From Aphodosoma sp051870875 (GTDB lineage Bacteria > Bacteroidota > Bacteroidia > Bacteroidales > Paludibacteraceae), in contig JBJECG010000045.1 of the NCBI GenBank assembly GCA_051870875.1, positions 1 through 6,227 on the forward strand: a stretch of DNA of 6,227 nucleotides, in the 5' to 3' direction. Made by a program: the position numbers and the translations under genes. Shown here in pieces: positions 1-5,770 of the stretch. The notes below the pieces were generated by a model that was not told the origin of the DNA, did no database searches, and was given only the letters and a program-made list of their open reading frames with translations. Position 1 is the first letter of the stretch; the number at the start of each line of letters is the position of its first letter.

Positions 1-1307
1 AGATACGCCCTACGGCCGATGCATTGTACAAATCTGAATACGAACCGTGGTCAACATGGCTTACAGGTATTCAGGGTATGGCTCCTGATCCGTACTATGA
101 TCCGCTGGGTTTCGTGGTAAGTGAAGCACACAGGCGTCAGCTTGATGTCCATGTATGGCTCAATCCGTATCGGGTGGTGTTGCGCGAAGCTCAAATCGAC
201 TCCCTTGCCCCGGACCATATATATCATCGCTGCCCGGAGATGTTCGTAAAATACGGTACGCAGTACTATTTCAATCCCGGCCTGGACGAAACCCGGACCT
301 ATCTCAATTCTGTCGTGGCCGATATTGTGGCGCGATACGATGTGGATGCCATTCATTTCGATGACTATTTCTATCCGTACCGCATTGCAGGACAGGAGTT
401 CCCCGACCGCGGCACGTTTGAGGAACATCCGCGTGGTTTTGACAATATCGATGATTGGAGACGAAACAATGTCAACCTTGTCATACAGGAATTGTCGCAT
501 ACCATTCATAGCCGCAAGCCCTGGGTGGAGTTCGGCATCAGTCCGTTTGGTGTATGGCGTAATTCTTGCCGCGATCCGAAAGGCAGCCATACCCGTGCAG
601 GGCAGACCAATTATGACGACCTTTATGCCGATGTGCGCCTTTGGCTCGAAAAAGGATGGATCGACTACATAGTGCCACAGCTGTATTGGGAAATAGGTAA
701 GTCTGTGGCCGATTATCTCGTATTGTCGCGCTGGTGGGTTGACAACTCTTTCGGCAGAAATCTTTATATCGGCATATCTTCCTCGAATATAGGTGTATTG
801 CGTGCGCAGGCCTGGCACCGGCCAAACGAGTTGTGCCGTCAGATACGGATCAATCGCCACTATCCCGGTATCGCAGGCGAAGCTTTCTTCTCCTGTCGGA
901 CTCTTTTGGCGAATCCGCAGGGGCTGTGCGACAGTCTGAGGACAACTCACTACCGCTATCCGGCTCTTGTTCCTGTCAATTCAAACATTGCCGGCGGAGC
1001 TTCGGCTTCACCTGACAGCCTGAGGGTGGAGCAGTGGGGTAGCCGTAACTATCTGGTGTGGAATCCTGTCTGTGATTATGGCGGTTATGAGGTACGCCGT
1101 TATGTTGTCTATATGTTCAGCGCATTCGATGATGTGGACATCAACAGTCCTGCTGCCATTGTGGCTATGACCGATGATACTTGTCTCGATTTGACCACTG
1201 TTAACACCAAGGGCCTTGAAAACGTGCGCTTTGTGGTGACTACTGTCAATAAGTACCATCATGAGAGCCTCCCTTCGCAGACTGTTTCATTTGAACCTCG
1301 GCAGTGA
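1..1307 (+). CDS. GHL10/DUF187 family glycoside hydrolase, 5'-partial
   Basis: This is the 3' part of a glycosyl hydrolase-like 10 (GHL10, DUF187) protein. The frame is open to the window edge: the first full codon is at 3-5 and the opening residues IRPTADALYKSEYEPWS match the first conserved block of the family, so the TTG at 24 is internal and the real start, with a likely signal peptide, lies upstream. Visible family blocks are AHRRQLDVHVWLNPYR (about 126-173), the acidic core AIHFDDYFYPYR (about 348-383), WVEFGISPFGVWRN (about 525-566) and WIDYIVPQLYWE (about 657-692). The carbohydrate-active barrel ends near 970; roughly the last 100 residues look like a fibronectin-III-like beta domain. 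E. coli DigH, which cleaves peptide-free peptidoglycan strands, belongs to this family, so a cell-envelope glycosidase is a reasonable inference, but the substrate is not shown here. The stop is TGA at 1305-1307. The gene converges on proC. Confidence 0.9.
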   Translation, partial: IRPTADALYKSEYEPWSTWLTGIQGMAPDPYYDPLGFVVSEAHRRQLDVHVWLNPYRVVLREAQIDSLAPDHIYHRCPEMFVKYGTQYYFNPGLDETRTYLNSVVADIVARYDVDAIHFDDYFYPYRIAGQEFPDRGTFEEHPRGFDNIDDWRRNNVNLVIQELSHTIHSRKPWVEFGISPFGVWRNSCRDPKGSHTRAGQTNYDDLYADVRLWLEKGWIDYIVPQLYWEIGKSVADYLVLSRWWVDNSFGRNLYIGISSSNIGVLRAQAWHRPNELCRQIRINRHYPGIAGEAFFSCRTLLANPQGLCDSLRTTHYRYPALVPVNSNIAGGASASPDSLRVEQWGSRNYLVWNPVCDYGGYEVRRYVVYMFSAFDDVDINSPAAIVAMTDDTCLDLTTVNTKGLENVRFVVTTVNKYHHESLPSQTVSFEPRQ

Positions 1308-1333
1308 ACACTTGTTTTTCGCTCCTCCCTGCT

Positions 1334-1356
1334 TGCCGATATTGTTCCCATCGGCA
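1334..1356 (+). terminator. Weak hairpin after the GHL10 gene
   Basis: TGCCGAT (1334-1340) and ATCGGCA (1350-1356) form a 7-bp stem with a 9-base loop, 27 bases after the GHL10 stop. No T-run follows, so this is only a possible transcript end or 3'-stabilising structure. Confidence 0.25.
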
Positions 1357-1392
1357 TCTGTCTGCTGACTCACTTCATGGCAGCCGTGAGCT

Positions 1393-1428
1393 GTCCGTGT
1401 GACCGCAAAAGTCCGTGTGACCGCAAAG
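1393..1428. repeat. 18-bp tandem direct repeat, two copies
   Basis: GTCCGTGTGACCGCAAAA (1393-1410) is followed directly by the same unit with its last base changed to G (1411-1428). The TGACCGCAAA part recurs in inverted form at 1478-1487. It lies between the convergent GHL10 and proC genes. Its role is unknown; it could be a replication-slippage duplication of a promoter-like or protein-binding site. Confidence 0.85.
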
Positions 1429-1487
1429 TTACTTCTGTAGTTCTGTATTGTCACGAATATAAGCTTGTCCCTATATCTTTGCGGTCA
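1418..1487. repeat. 70-bp segment bounded by 14-bp inverted repeats with outward promoter-like boxes
   Basis: The left end TGACCGCAAAGTTA (1418-1431) and the reverse complement of the right end (1474-1487), TGACCGCAAAGATA, match at 13 of 14 positions. Read outward, each end contains a TAnnTTTG box typical of the Bacteroidota -7 element: TAACTTTG on the minus strand (1431-1424) and TATCTTTG on the plus strand (1474-1481). On the plus strand a TTG at 1448-1450 lies 23 bases upstream, a poor to fair -33 element; the minus-strand box has no clear -33 partner. The right end overlaps the proC stop codon (1485-1487). Transcription from these boxes would run antisense into the 3' ends of both flanking genes. 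It could be paired promoters, an operator, or the footprint of a tiny non-coding mobile element. Confidence 0.6.
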
Positions 1488-2267
1488 TTTGCTTTCAGAA
1501 GCGTCCACGGCTGAAATCACGGCACTGCGAAATCCGGCGTGTTCCAATGCCGCAATGCCTTTGATGGTTGTACCGCCCGGCGAACATACGGCATCTTTCA
1601 TTATGCCGGGGTGCTGTCCTGTTTCTATTTGCAGACGTGCTGTGCCGGCTATCATCTGGCTGGCCATTTTATAGGCATCTGCCCGTGGTATGCCGTGCTT
1701 TACGGCCGCATCGGCCAGAGCTTCTATGAACATGGCCGTGTAGGCGGGGCCGCATCCGCATACTGTTCCCGAAATTCCCAGAAGCCGGGTGTCGACTTCA
1801 ATCACCATTCCAAGACTTTCAAGCAGTCGGCTTACCGTACGGTGCTGCGCGGGAGAGAGCGAGTGCCTGCGTTCGCAGACAATGATACCTTCGCATACCG
1901 CTACCGGCGTATTGGGTACGGTGCATAATACGGCGGCTGACGGTTGCTGCAATAGATTCATGTAGCGTTCGTGGGTCCATCCTGCGGCTATCGAAACCAG
2001 TATCTTGCCTGTAAGTGCGTTTTTCAGCGGATTCAGCACTTCTTCCACTAAATATGGTTTTACGGCAATGAATACGGTGTCGGCAAACTCCACTGTCTCG
2101 GCAGATGTCTTGAATGCTTTGCACCCCATTGCCGCTGCAGTGTTGTACAGCTTGTCCCAGTCACGTGCAGATGCTCCTATGTTTTCAGGCAATACTGCTC
2201 CCGATCTTACCAGACCTCTGGCAATGGCTTGTGCCATGTTACCGAATCCTATAAATCCTATTTTCAT
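1485..2267 (-). CDS. proC: Pyrroline-5-carboxylate reductase
   Basis: This cytoplasmic enzyme reduces 1-pyrroline-5-carboxylate to L-proline with NAD(P)H, the last step of proline synthesis. The N-terminal Rossmann motif is clear (GFIGFGNMAQAI, residues 4-15), followed by FIAVKPY (66-72), PNTP (118-121) and the C-terminal dimerisation/active-site region: GCGPAYTAMFIEALADAAV (171-189), then HPGIMKDAVCSPGGTTIKG (219-237) and LEHAGFRSAV (241-250). At 260 aa it is a little shorter than the E. coli enzyme (about 269 aa), ending just after AVDASESK; its stop codon lies inside the inverted repeat described at 1418-1487. The ATG at 2265-2267 is chosen because the Rossmann motif starts three residues in. 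No good SD or TAnnTTTG promoter is visible upstream. It is a single gene here, not within an arginine or proline gene cluster in this window. Confidence 0.95.
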   Translation of the reverse strand: MKIGFIGFGNMAQAIARGLVRSGAVLPENIGASARDWDKLYNTAAAMGCKAFKTSAETVEFADTVFIAVKPYLVEEVLNPLKNALTGKILVSIAAGWTHERYMNLLQQPSAAVLCTVPNTPVAVCEGIIVCERRHSLSPAQHRTVSRLLESLGMVIEVDTRLLGISGTVCGCGPAYTAMFIEALADAAVKHGIPRADAYKMASQMIAGTARLQIETGQHPGIMKDAVCSPGGTTIKGIAALEHAGFRSAVISAVDASESK

Positions 2268-2572
2268 GTTGTTGGTTTTTCCGGGGATGGCAATCTATTC
2301 TGTAGTGGAGGCTGTGTGTCTTACGCCGGTCATGTCAGGACAGGATTGCCGTAATTGTAGCCCGGATGATTGTATAATGTTTGTTTTTTATGGTTTTCTT
2401 TATTCCTGTTTGGTCAAACCTTTCAGACTGCCGATAATATATTGGCATGCAATTAATCATGTGCCGATTTTTAATGATATTGTCTGTTGGCTGGCAACAT
2501 AATGGTAATCCCATGTTTATGTCTATCGGGAATGTCAATGATTTTTATGTACGATGGCGTATATAATAAAAG
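2268..2572. other. Intergenic stretch with no supported gene
   Basis: About 305 bases separate the proC start from the terminator near rpmH. Open frames exist on both strands, but none has recognisable protein features. The left 100 bases are fairly GC-balanced and the rest is AT-rich. Two small dyads are visible: GTTTG-GT-CAAAC at 2408-2419, and TGCCGAT/ATTGGCA (one G-T pair) at 2429-2447. The proC promoter should lie here, but I find no convincing -7/-33 pair. Confidence 0.6.
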
Positions 2573-2605
2573 AGCTGTCTGATTTTGTATCGGACAGCTT
2601 TTTTA
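2573..2605. terminator. Hairpin terminator downstream of rpmH, probably bidirectional
   Basis: AGCTGTCTGAT (2573-2583) and ATCGGACAGCT (2589-2599) form an 11-bp stem with a 5-base loop. On the plus strand one pair is G-U and six T's follow (2599-2604). On the minus strand the same pair is a C-A mismatch and the tail reads CTTTTATTATATA. It lies 27 bases after the rpmH stop, so ending rpmH transcription is the natural role. The better stem and T-run on the plus strand suggest it also stops rightward transcription from the proC side. Confidence 0.8.
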
Positions 2606-2626
2606 TCTACGACTGTGCAAGCTATA

Positions 2627-2785
2627 TTATGCTTTTTTGCAGTATTCGTCAGAAACGGTAAGTTTTTTACGACCGTGTGCGCGGCGTGATGCGAGTACGC
2701 GACGACCGTTGGCAGTGGCCATCCTTTCACGGAAACCGTGCTTGTTTTTTCTCTTTCTGTTAGAGGGTTGGAATGTTCTTTTCAT
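2627..2785 (-). CDS. rpmH: 50S ribosomal protein L34
   Basis: The 52-residue product is the large-subunit ribosomal protein L34, a basic protein that binds 23S rRNA. Translating from ATG at 2785 gives MKRTFQPSNRKRKNKHGFRE, then RMATANGRRVLASRRAHGRK and KLTVSDEYCKKA, ending at TAA (2629-2627). The MKRTFQPSN start, HGFR..M block, GR.VL..RR...RK.L block and lysine/arginine richness are diagnostic, and the length fits the family (about 44-53 aa). Only the C-terminal tail YCKKA is variable. The start is fixed by the conserved N-terminus. It has its own promoter (2869-2899) with a leader of about 77 bases and a terminator just downstream, so it appears to be transcribed alone. In many bacteria rpmH is next to rnpA; that is not so here. 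Confidence 0.97.
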   Translation of the reverse strand: MKRTFQPSNRKRKNKHGFRERMATANGRRVLASRRAHGRKKLTVSDEYCKKA

Positions 2786-2821
2786 TGTTATTCAGTGTTT
2801 TATTTGTTTATTTTCCCGATT

Positions 2822-2849
2822 TGCAGACTATGCCCGTATTGTGCAGACT
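2822..2849 (-). repeat. Two 8-bp direct repeats in the rpmH leader
   Basis: TGCAGACT occurs at 2822-2829 and again at 2842-2849 on the plus strand (AGTCTGCA on the transcribed minus strand), exactly 20 bases apart and between the predicted rpmH transcription start and ATG. They could be part of a leader regulatory site, but short repeats like this also arise by chance. Confidence 0.4.
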
Positions 2850-2868
2850 TCATGCTGCTTTGAGGACG

Positions 2869-2899
2869 CAAAGGTACGTGTTTTTTTTCAGACTGCAAA
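2869..2899 (-). promoter_or_regulatory. Bacteroidota-type promoter for rpmH
   Basis: Read on the minus strand, TTTG (2899-2896) and TACCTTTG (2876-2869) are separated by 19 bases, an excellent match to the Bacteroidota primary sigma factor consensus TTTG-N(19-23)-TAnnTTTG. Initiation would be near 2862, leaving a leader of about 77 bases before the rpmH ATG. The leader contains two copies of AGTCTGCA, 20 bases apart. Confidence 0.8.
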
Positions 2900-3025
2900 A
2901 CTTTCGGAAACTTTCTTTGTTCACATGGATGATGCCGGTGTGGAAATGGCGAATGGCGGTTGTGTTGGCATTATATTGGGGGCATGGCTGTTGGAAAGCG
3001 GGCTTATTGCATTGTACGGCTGATT

Positions 3026-3059
3026 TTTGCGGGTTACTTGTAAAAAAGTTGTACCTTTG
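3026..3059 (+). promoter_or_regulatory. Bacteroidota-type promoter for the porin/Gate operon
   Basis: TTTG (3026-3029) and TACCTTTG (3052-3059), 22 bases apart, fit the Bacteroidota consensus. The -7 box is followed by CA, giving a start near 3066 and a short leader of about 25 bases before the ATG at 3091. No SD-like sequence is seen, as is usual in this phylum. No other gene lies between this promoter and the porin, so it is assigned to the two-gene operon. Confidence 0.8.
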
Positions 3060-3090
3060 CACCGCCGGAATGGATTAACTGTATTTTAAT

Positions 3091-4191
3091 ATGAATTGTA
3101 TACTAAAACGTTTGTTCTCAACATTGTTTGTCACGGAAGCCGTCAGCCTTATGTTGTGTGGTGCGCAGTCGGATTCGGTTGTCCAGGCACTTTCGGGTGA
3201 TACCGGTGTCGTTTCCGAAATGCCTGTGCAAAACAGAAACCGTCAGCCGCTGTCTGTCAAGTTTGATGTCCGCGCTGATTGGGAGTATCATGTATCAGGC
3301 CTGGAGGAAGTGAAGGATGAGTCCGGATTTGCAGGTAAATTTTTGAATATCATTGTTGATGGTAATATCAACAAGAATTTCTCGTACCATCTCCGCCACC
3401 GCATAAACAAGCAGAATCTTTCACAGGATTTTTTCGAAGCGACTGACTGGGCTTATCTGAAATACAAGGTTAACGACAGTTGGGAGTTCCTTGCCGGCAA
3501 ATATGTTGTTGGTATAGGTGGTTTTGAGTATGATGCGGCTCCGATCGATGTGTATTATTATTCTGTGGGGGGCGGTAATATGCCGGCTTGCTATGAATTC
3601 GGTATCGCTGGCAAATATACCACAAAAGATGGCAGGAGCAGTATTTTCTTGCAGGTGTCGAACTCGCCGTATACTTCGAAGTCGTACAGGTTTGATGGTT
3701 TGTATGCTTATAATCTGATGTGGTACGGTAGTTATGGGGTGTTCAGCTCGATTTATTCGGTCAATATGATCGAGTATGCTCCATCGAAGTACATTAACTA
3801 TATTGCGCTTGGCAACAAGTTCGATTTCGGACCCGTGAGTTGGTATATCGACTATCTTAACCGTTACGCCCTGAAAGGCAGTTTCTTCGGCGATTTTTCC
3901 GTCATCAGCCGGTTGACTTACAATATAATGGATCGTGTGAATGTATTTGTAAAGGGTGGTTTTGATTTCAATAATGTGCAGGCTGTCGGTACGCCCGATG
4001 CGGATATCTGGGATTCTGTGGTCGTCCCAGGGACTAAACATGCTTTTTACGGTGCAGGGGTTGAATTCTTCCCTATGAAAAACAGCAAGGATGTGCGTAT
4101 CCATGCCGTATGGAATTCGAGTAACGACAATTTCAATGCACATAATATAAGCGTCGGTTTCCGATGGCTGCTCCGTGCGTATGAACAATAA
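3091..4191 (+). CDS. Outer-membrane beta-barrel, porin O/P-like
   Basis: The 366-aa product looks like an outer-membrane barrel of the phosphate-selective porin O/P type. A signal peptide is likely: basic MNCILKR start, a hydrophobic run to about residue 23, and possible cleavage after CGA (23-25). The cysteine at 23 is preceded by LML, a poor lipobox, so signal peptidase I is more likely. After a polar linker (26-52) come alternating amphipathic strands rich in aromatics, e.g. LSVKFDVRADWEY (54-66), KFLNIIVDGNINKNFSYHLR (83-102), WAYLKYKVNDSWEFLAGKYV (120-139), and the family-like GGFEYDAAPIDVYYYS (143-158). The last strand is ISVGFRWLL (353-361) with a short polar tail, whereas many barrels end on an aromatic residue. 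The Gate-domain membrane protein follows after 23 bases, suggesting a joint transport role. The family call is by resemblance; the substrate is unknown and the name phosphate-selective should not be taken literally. Confidence 0.75.
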   Translation: MNCILKRLFSTLFVTEAVSLMLCGAQSDSVVQALSGDTGVVSEMPVQNRNRQPLSVKFDVRADWEYHVSGLEEVKDESGFAGKFLNIIVDGNINKNFSYHLRHRINKQNLSQDFFEATDWAYLKYKVNDSWEFLAGKYVVGIGGFEYDAAPIDVYYYSVGGGNMPACYEFGIAGKYTTKDGRSSIFLQVSNSPYTSKSYRFDGLYAYNLMWYGSYGVFSSIYSVNMIEYAPSKYINYIALGNKFDFGPVSWYIDYLNRYALKGSFFGDFSVISRLTYNIMDRVNVFVKGGFDFNNVQAVGTPDADIWDSVVVPGTKHAFYGAGVEFFPMKNSKDVRIHAVWNSSNDNFNAHNISVGFRWLLRAYEQ

Positions 4192-4214
4192 AAACAATAA
4201 TTATAATACAAACA

Positions 4215-5375
4215 ATGAAATTTCTGAACAATCTTTCGTTTTCTACAAAACGGGCTCTTGAAGCGATTGTCTTTCTTGCCGTTTTCTTCCTTGTATTCGG
4301 ATTCCTGGCAAACAGGATGACGTTGCCTCACATGCTCAATACCATCATGCAGACTTCCTATCATCTTTTGATGGAAACTTGTCTGTATCTTATGGGTATC
4401 ACCGTGCTGACAGGTGCACTTGGCAAACTGCTTGTTGAGTTCGGTGTGGTGCGCCTTCTGGAAAAAATCCTCAAACCGTTCATGAAGCCGCTGTTCAATC
4501 TTCCTGGGGTGGCTGCTTTGGGGGCTGTCCTTACTTTCTTGTCCGACAATCCTGCCATCATAGCTTTGGCCAATGACAAGAATTTCAGCCATTATTTCAA
4601 GAAATACCAGCTGATTTCGCTTACCAACTTCGGTACGGCATTCGGCATGGGGCTTGTGGTGATAGCTTTTATGACCGGCAAGGGTTTTGGGGGCAGTGCT
4701 GTCATCGGATTGTGTGGCGCGGTTGTCGGCTGTATCGTTTCTACCCGCCTTATGCAGCGTTCTGTTATCAAGGCTTATCCCCAGTTCAAGGACGAAGAGG
4801 CTGCCGGAGGCAATGAGGACAACATTTCCTTCAAGTCAGGTGAGGGTGTCTTCATGCGAGGACTTAATGCCATTCTTGACGGTGGCAAAAACGGGGTTGA
4901 TCTTGGCCTTGCAATCATTCCCGGTGTACTCGTCATCTCGACTTTTGTGATGATGCTTACATTCGGACCTTCTTCTGCCGATGGCACTTATACCGGCGCA
5001 GCATACGAAGGAGTTCAGGTGCTGCCTTGGTTGGCCGACAAGATTGATTTCGTTTTCCGTTGGTTGTTCGGGTTTGAGCATCCGGAGCTGGTGGCATTTC
5101 CCATTACCGCTCTTGGTGCCGTGGGTGCCGCTCTTGGTCTTGTGCCTAAGTTTATCGAGCAAGGTTTTATCGATGGCAATGCCATTGCAGTATTTACTGC
5201 TATGGGTATGTGCTGGTCGGGCTTTCTTTCCACTCATACAGCCATGCTGGATTCTCTGGGTTATCGCAAGCTTACTTCAAAAGCTATTGGAGCTCACACT
5301 ATCGGCGGCCTTTGTGCCGGTATTGCAGCCCATTTGTTCTGTATCCTATATCAGTGGATTGGTGGTTTGTTTTAG
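4215..5375 (+). CDS. Polytopic inner-membrane protein with Gate (nucleoside-recognition) domains
   Basis: This 386-aa protein has about nine hydrophobic segments (roughly residues 15-33, 50-72, 96-110, 135-153, 158-177, 228-250, 290-310, 322-338, 358-384). It appears to be two Gate-like halves: one centred on LPGVAALGAVLTFLSDNPAI (96-115) and LTNFGTAFGMGLVVIAFM (136-153), the other on ELVAFPITALGAVGAALGLV (291-310) and AIAVFTAMGMCWSGFLSTHT (323-342). A charged loop (186-225) separates them. This matches Gate/nucleoside-recognition proteins (relatives of SpmA, SpmB and YjiG/YjiH), and I think specifically the poorly characterised CD0519/CD1768 family; that subfamily call is from memory. Family members are presumed transporters, but the solute is not known here. 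Helix-breaking DNP (111-113) and FP (295-296) inside membrane segments suit substrate-binding re-entrant loops, which is inference. It is the second gene of the operon with the porin. Confidence 0.8.
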   Translation: MKFLNNLSFSTKRALEAIVFLAVFFLVFGFLANRMTLPHMLNTIMQTSYHLLMETCLYLMGITVLTGALGKLLVEFGVVRLLEKILKPFMKPLFNLPGVAALGAVLTFLSDNPAIIALANDKNFSHYFKKYQLISLTNFGTAFGMGLVVIAFMTGKGFGGSAVIGLCGAVVGCIVSTRLMQRSVIKAYPQFKDEEAAGGNEDNISFKSGEGVFMRGLNAILDGGKNGVDLGLAIIPGVLVISTFVMMLTFGPSSADGTYTGAAYEGVQVLPWLADKIDFVFRWLFGFEHPELVAFPITALGAVGAALGLVPKFIEQGFIDGNAIAVFTAMGMCWSGFLSTHTAMLDSLGYRKLTSKAIGAHTIGGLCAGIAAHLFCILYQWIGGLF

Positions 5376-5457
5376 TATTTGTCAGTCAGTCGGTTTTATC
5401 AAACAGTAAATGTTTCTTACTACTTCAAGCAATTTATACTATAGAATAAAATAGATT

Positions 5458-5515
5458 CAATATGCCGATCAGGCGAATGGAAATTTGTATTTCCATTCGC
5501 CTGATCGGCATATTG
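5458..5515. terminator. Very long perfect hairpin between convergent genes
   Basis: Two 27-base arms (5458-5484 and 5489-5515) are exact reverse complements around the 4-base loop TTGT. The arms start CAATATGCCGATCAGG and end GGAAAT. It lies 82 bases after the Gate-protein stop and 54 bases before the end of the opposing minus-strand group. On the plus strand no T-run follows (GGTAAAGTGC); on the minus strand the tail GAATCTATTTTATTC is moderately T-rich. The likely role is a bidirectional transcription end or mRNA 3' protection for both groups, but the perfect stem is much longer than an ordinary intrinsic terminator needs. Confidence 0.7.
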
Positions 5516-5569
5516 GTAAAGTGCAACAGTAATTGATTTGAGGAATATATGATACCATTATTTATGATA

Positions 5570-5770
5570 CTAATAATCCAATAGACGTCCGCAATCATTC
5601 ATCAGCCAATTACGAAATTCGTTGCGATTGGTTAGGTCAAGGATGTTTCGAGGTGTCATTTTTTTCTCTTCCATTTCGATGCAATTCCACGCTTCTCCCA
5701 GACATTCTTGAGCCACGATGTAATCACCAGCGGCATCCGAAGGTTGATATGTGCGTAATGCCAAGTTCAT
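5570..5770 (-). CDS. Small hypothetical protein, possibly a truncated YdeI-like fragment
   Basis: The 66-aa ORF starts with an ATG overlapping the tautomerase stop (ATGA, 5770-5767), which suggests translational coupling and supports the start. I do not recognise a complete domain. Residues 1-12 (MNLALRTYQPSD) resemble a GNAT opening. The latter part, about residues 38-57 with LTNRNEFRNWL, resembles the N-terminus of YdeI/OmpD-associated family proteins, which would normally continue for well over 100 more residues; here the frame stops at TAG (5572-5570) after GRLLDY. Downstream frames up to the hairpin show no continuation I can recognise. It may be a real small protein or the remnant of a gene broken by deletion. 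There is no signal peptide or membrane segment. The YdeI resemblance is weak. Confidence 0.45.
   Translation of the reverse strand: MNLALRTYQPSDAAGDYIVAQECLGEAWNCIEMEEKKMTPRNILDLTNRNEFRNWLMNDCGRLLDY

Noticed and set aside
24..26. TTG as the start of the GHL10 gene
   Set aside because: The codons upstream of it (IRPTADA) belong to the conserved family N-terminal block, so the gene continues past the window edge.
51..950. Long minus-strand open frame (299 codons) opposite the GHL10 gene
   Set aside because: It is the antisense shadow of a clearly recognised family; its translation has no domain-like pattern.
1393..1487. CRISPR-like array
   Set aside because: There are only two tandem 18-bp units with no spacers plus one inverted copy; this is not a CRISPR layout.
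2005..2502. Plus-strand 165-codon frame crossing the proC start
   Set aside because: More than half is antisense to proC, and the remainder shows no family resemblance.
2335..2538. Minus-strand 67-codon frame upstream of proC
   Set aside because: Composition is non-descript, there is no promoter or recognisable motif, and it lies in an AT-rich intergenic stretch; not enough to call a gene.
2545..2730. Minus-strand 61-codon frame over rpmH
   Set aside because: It lies in a different frame from the unmistakable L34 coding sequence and crosses the terminator hairpin.
2850..3062. Minus-strand 70-codon frame between rpmH and the porin
   Set aside because: It overlaps both promoters (rpmH and porin operon) and has no recognisable protein features.
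3154..3165. Possible lipoprotein signal at Cys-23 of the porin (LMLC)
   Set aside because: The residue before cysteine is leucine, which does not fit the lipobox, and the protein has barrel features.
3421..4197. Minus-strand open frame of 258 codons opposite the porin
   Set aside because: The plus-strand frame has a promoter, signal peptide and barrel strands; the antisense product has no recognisable features.
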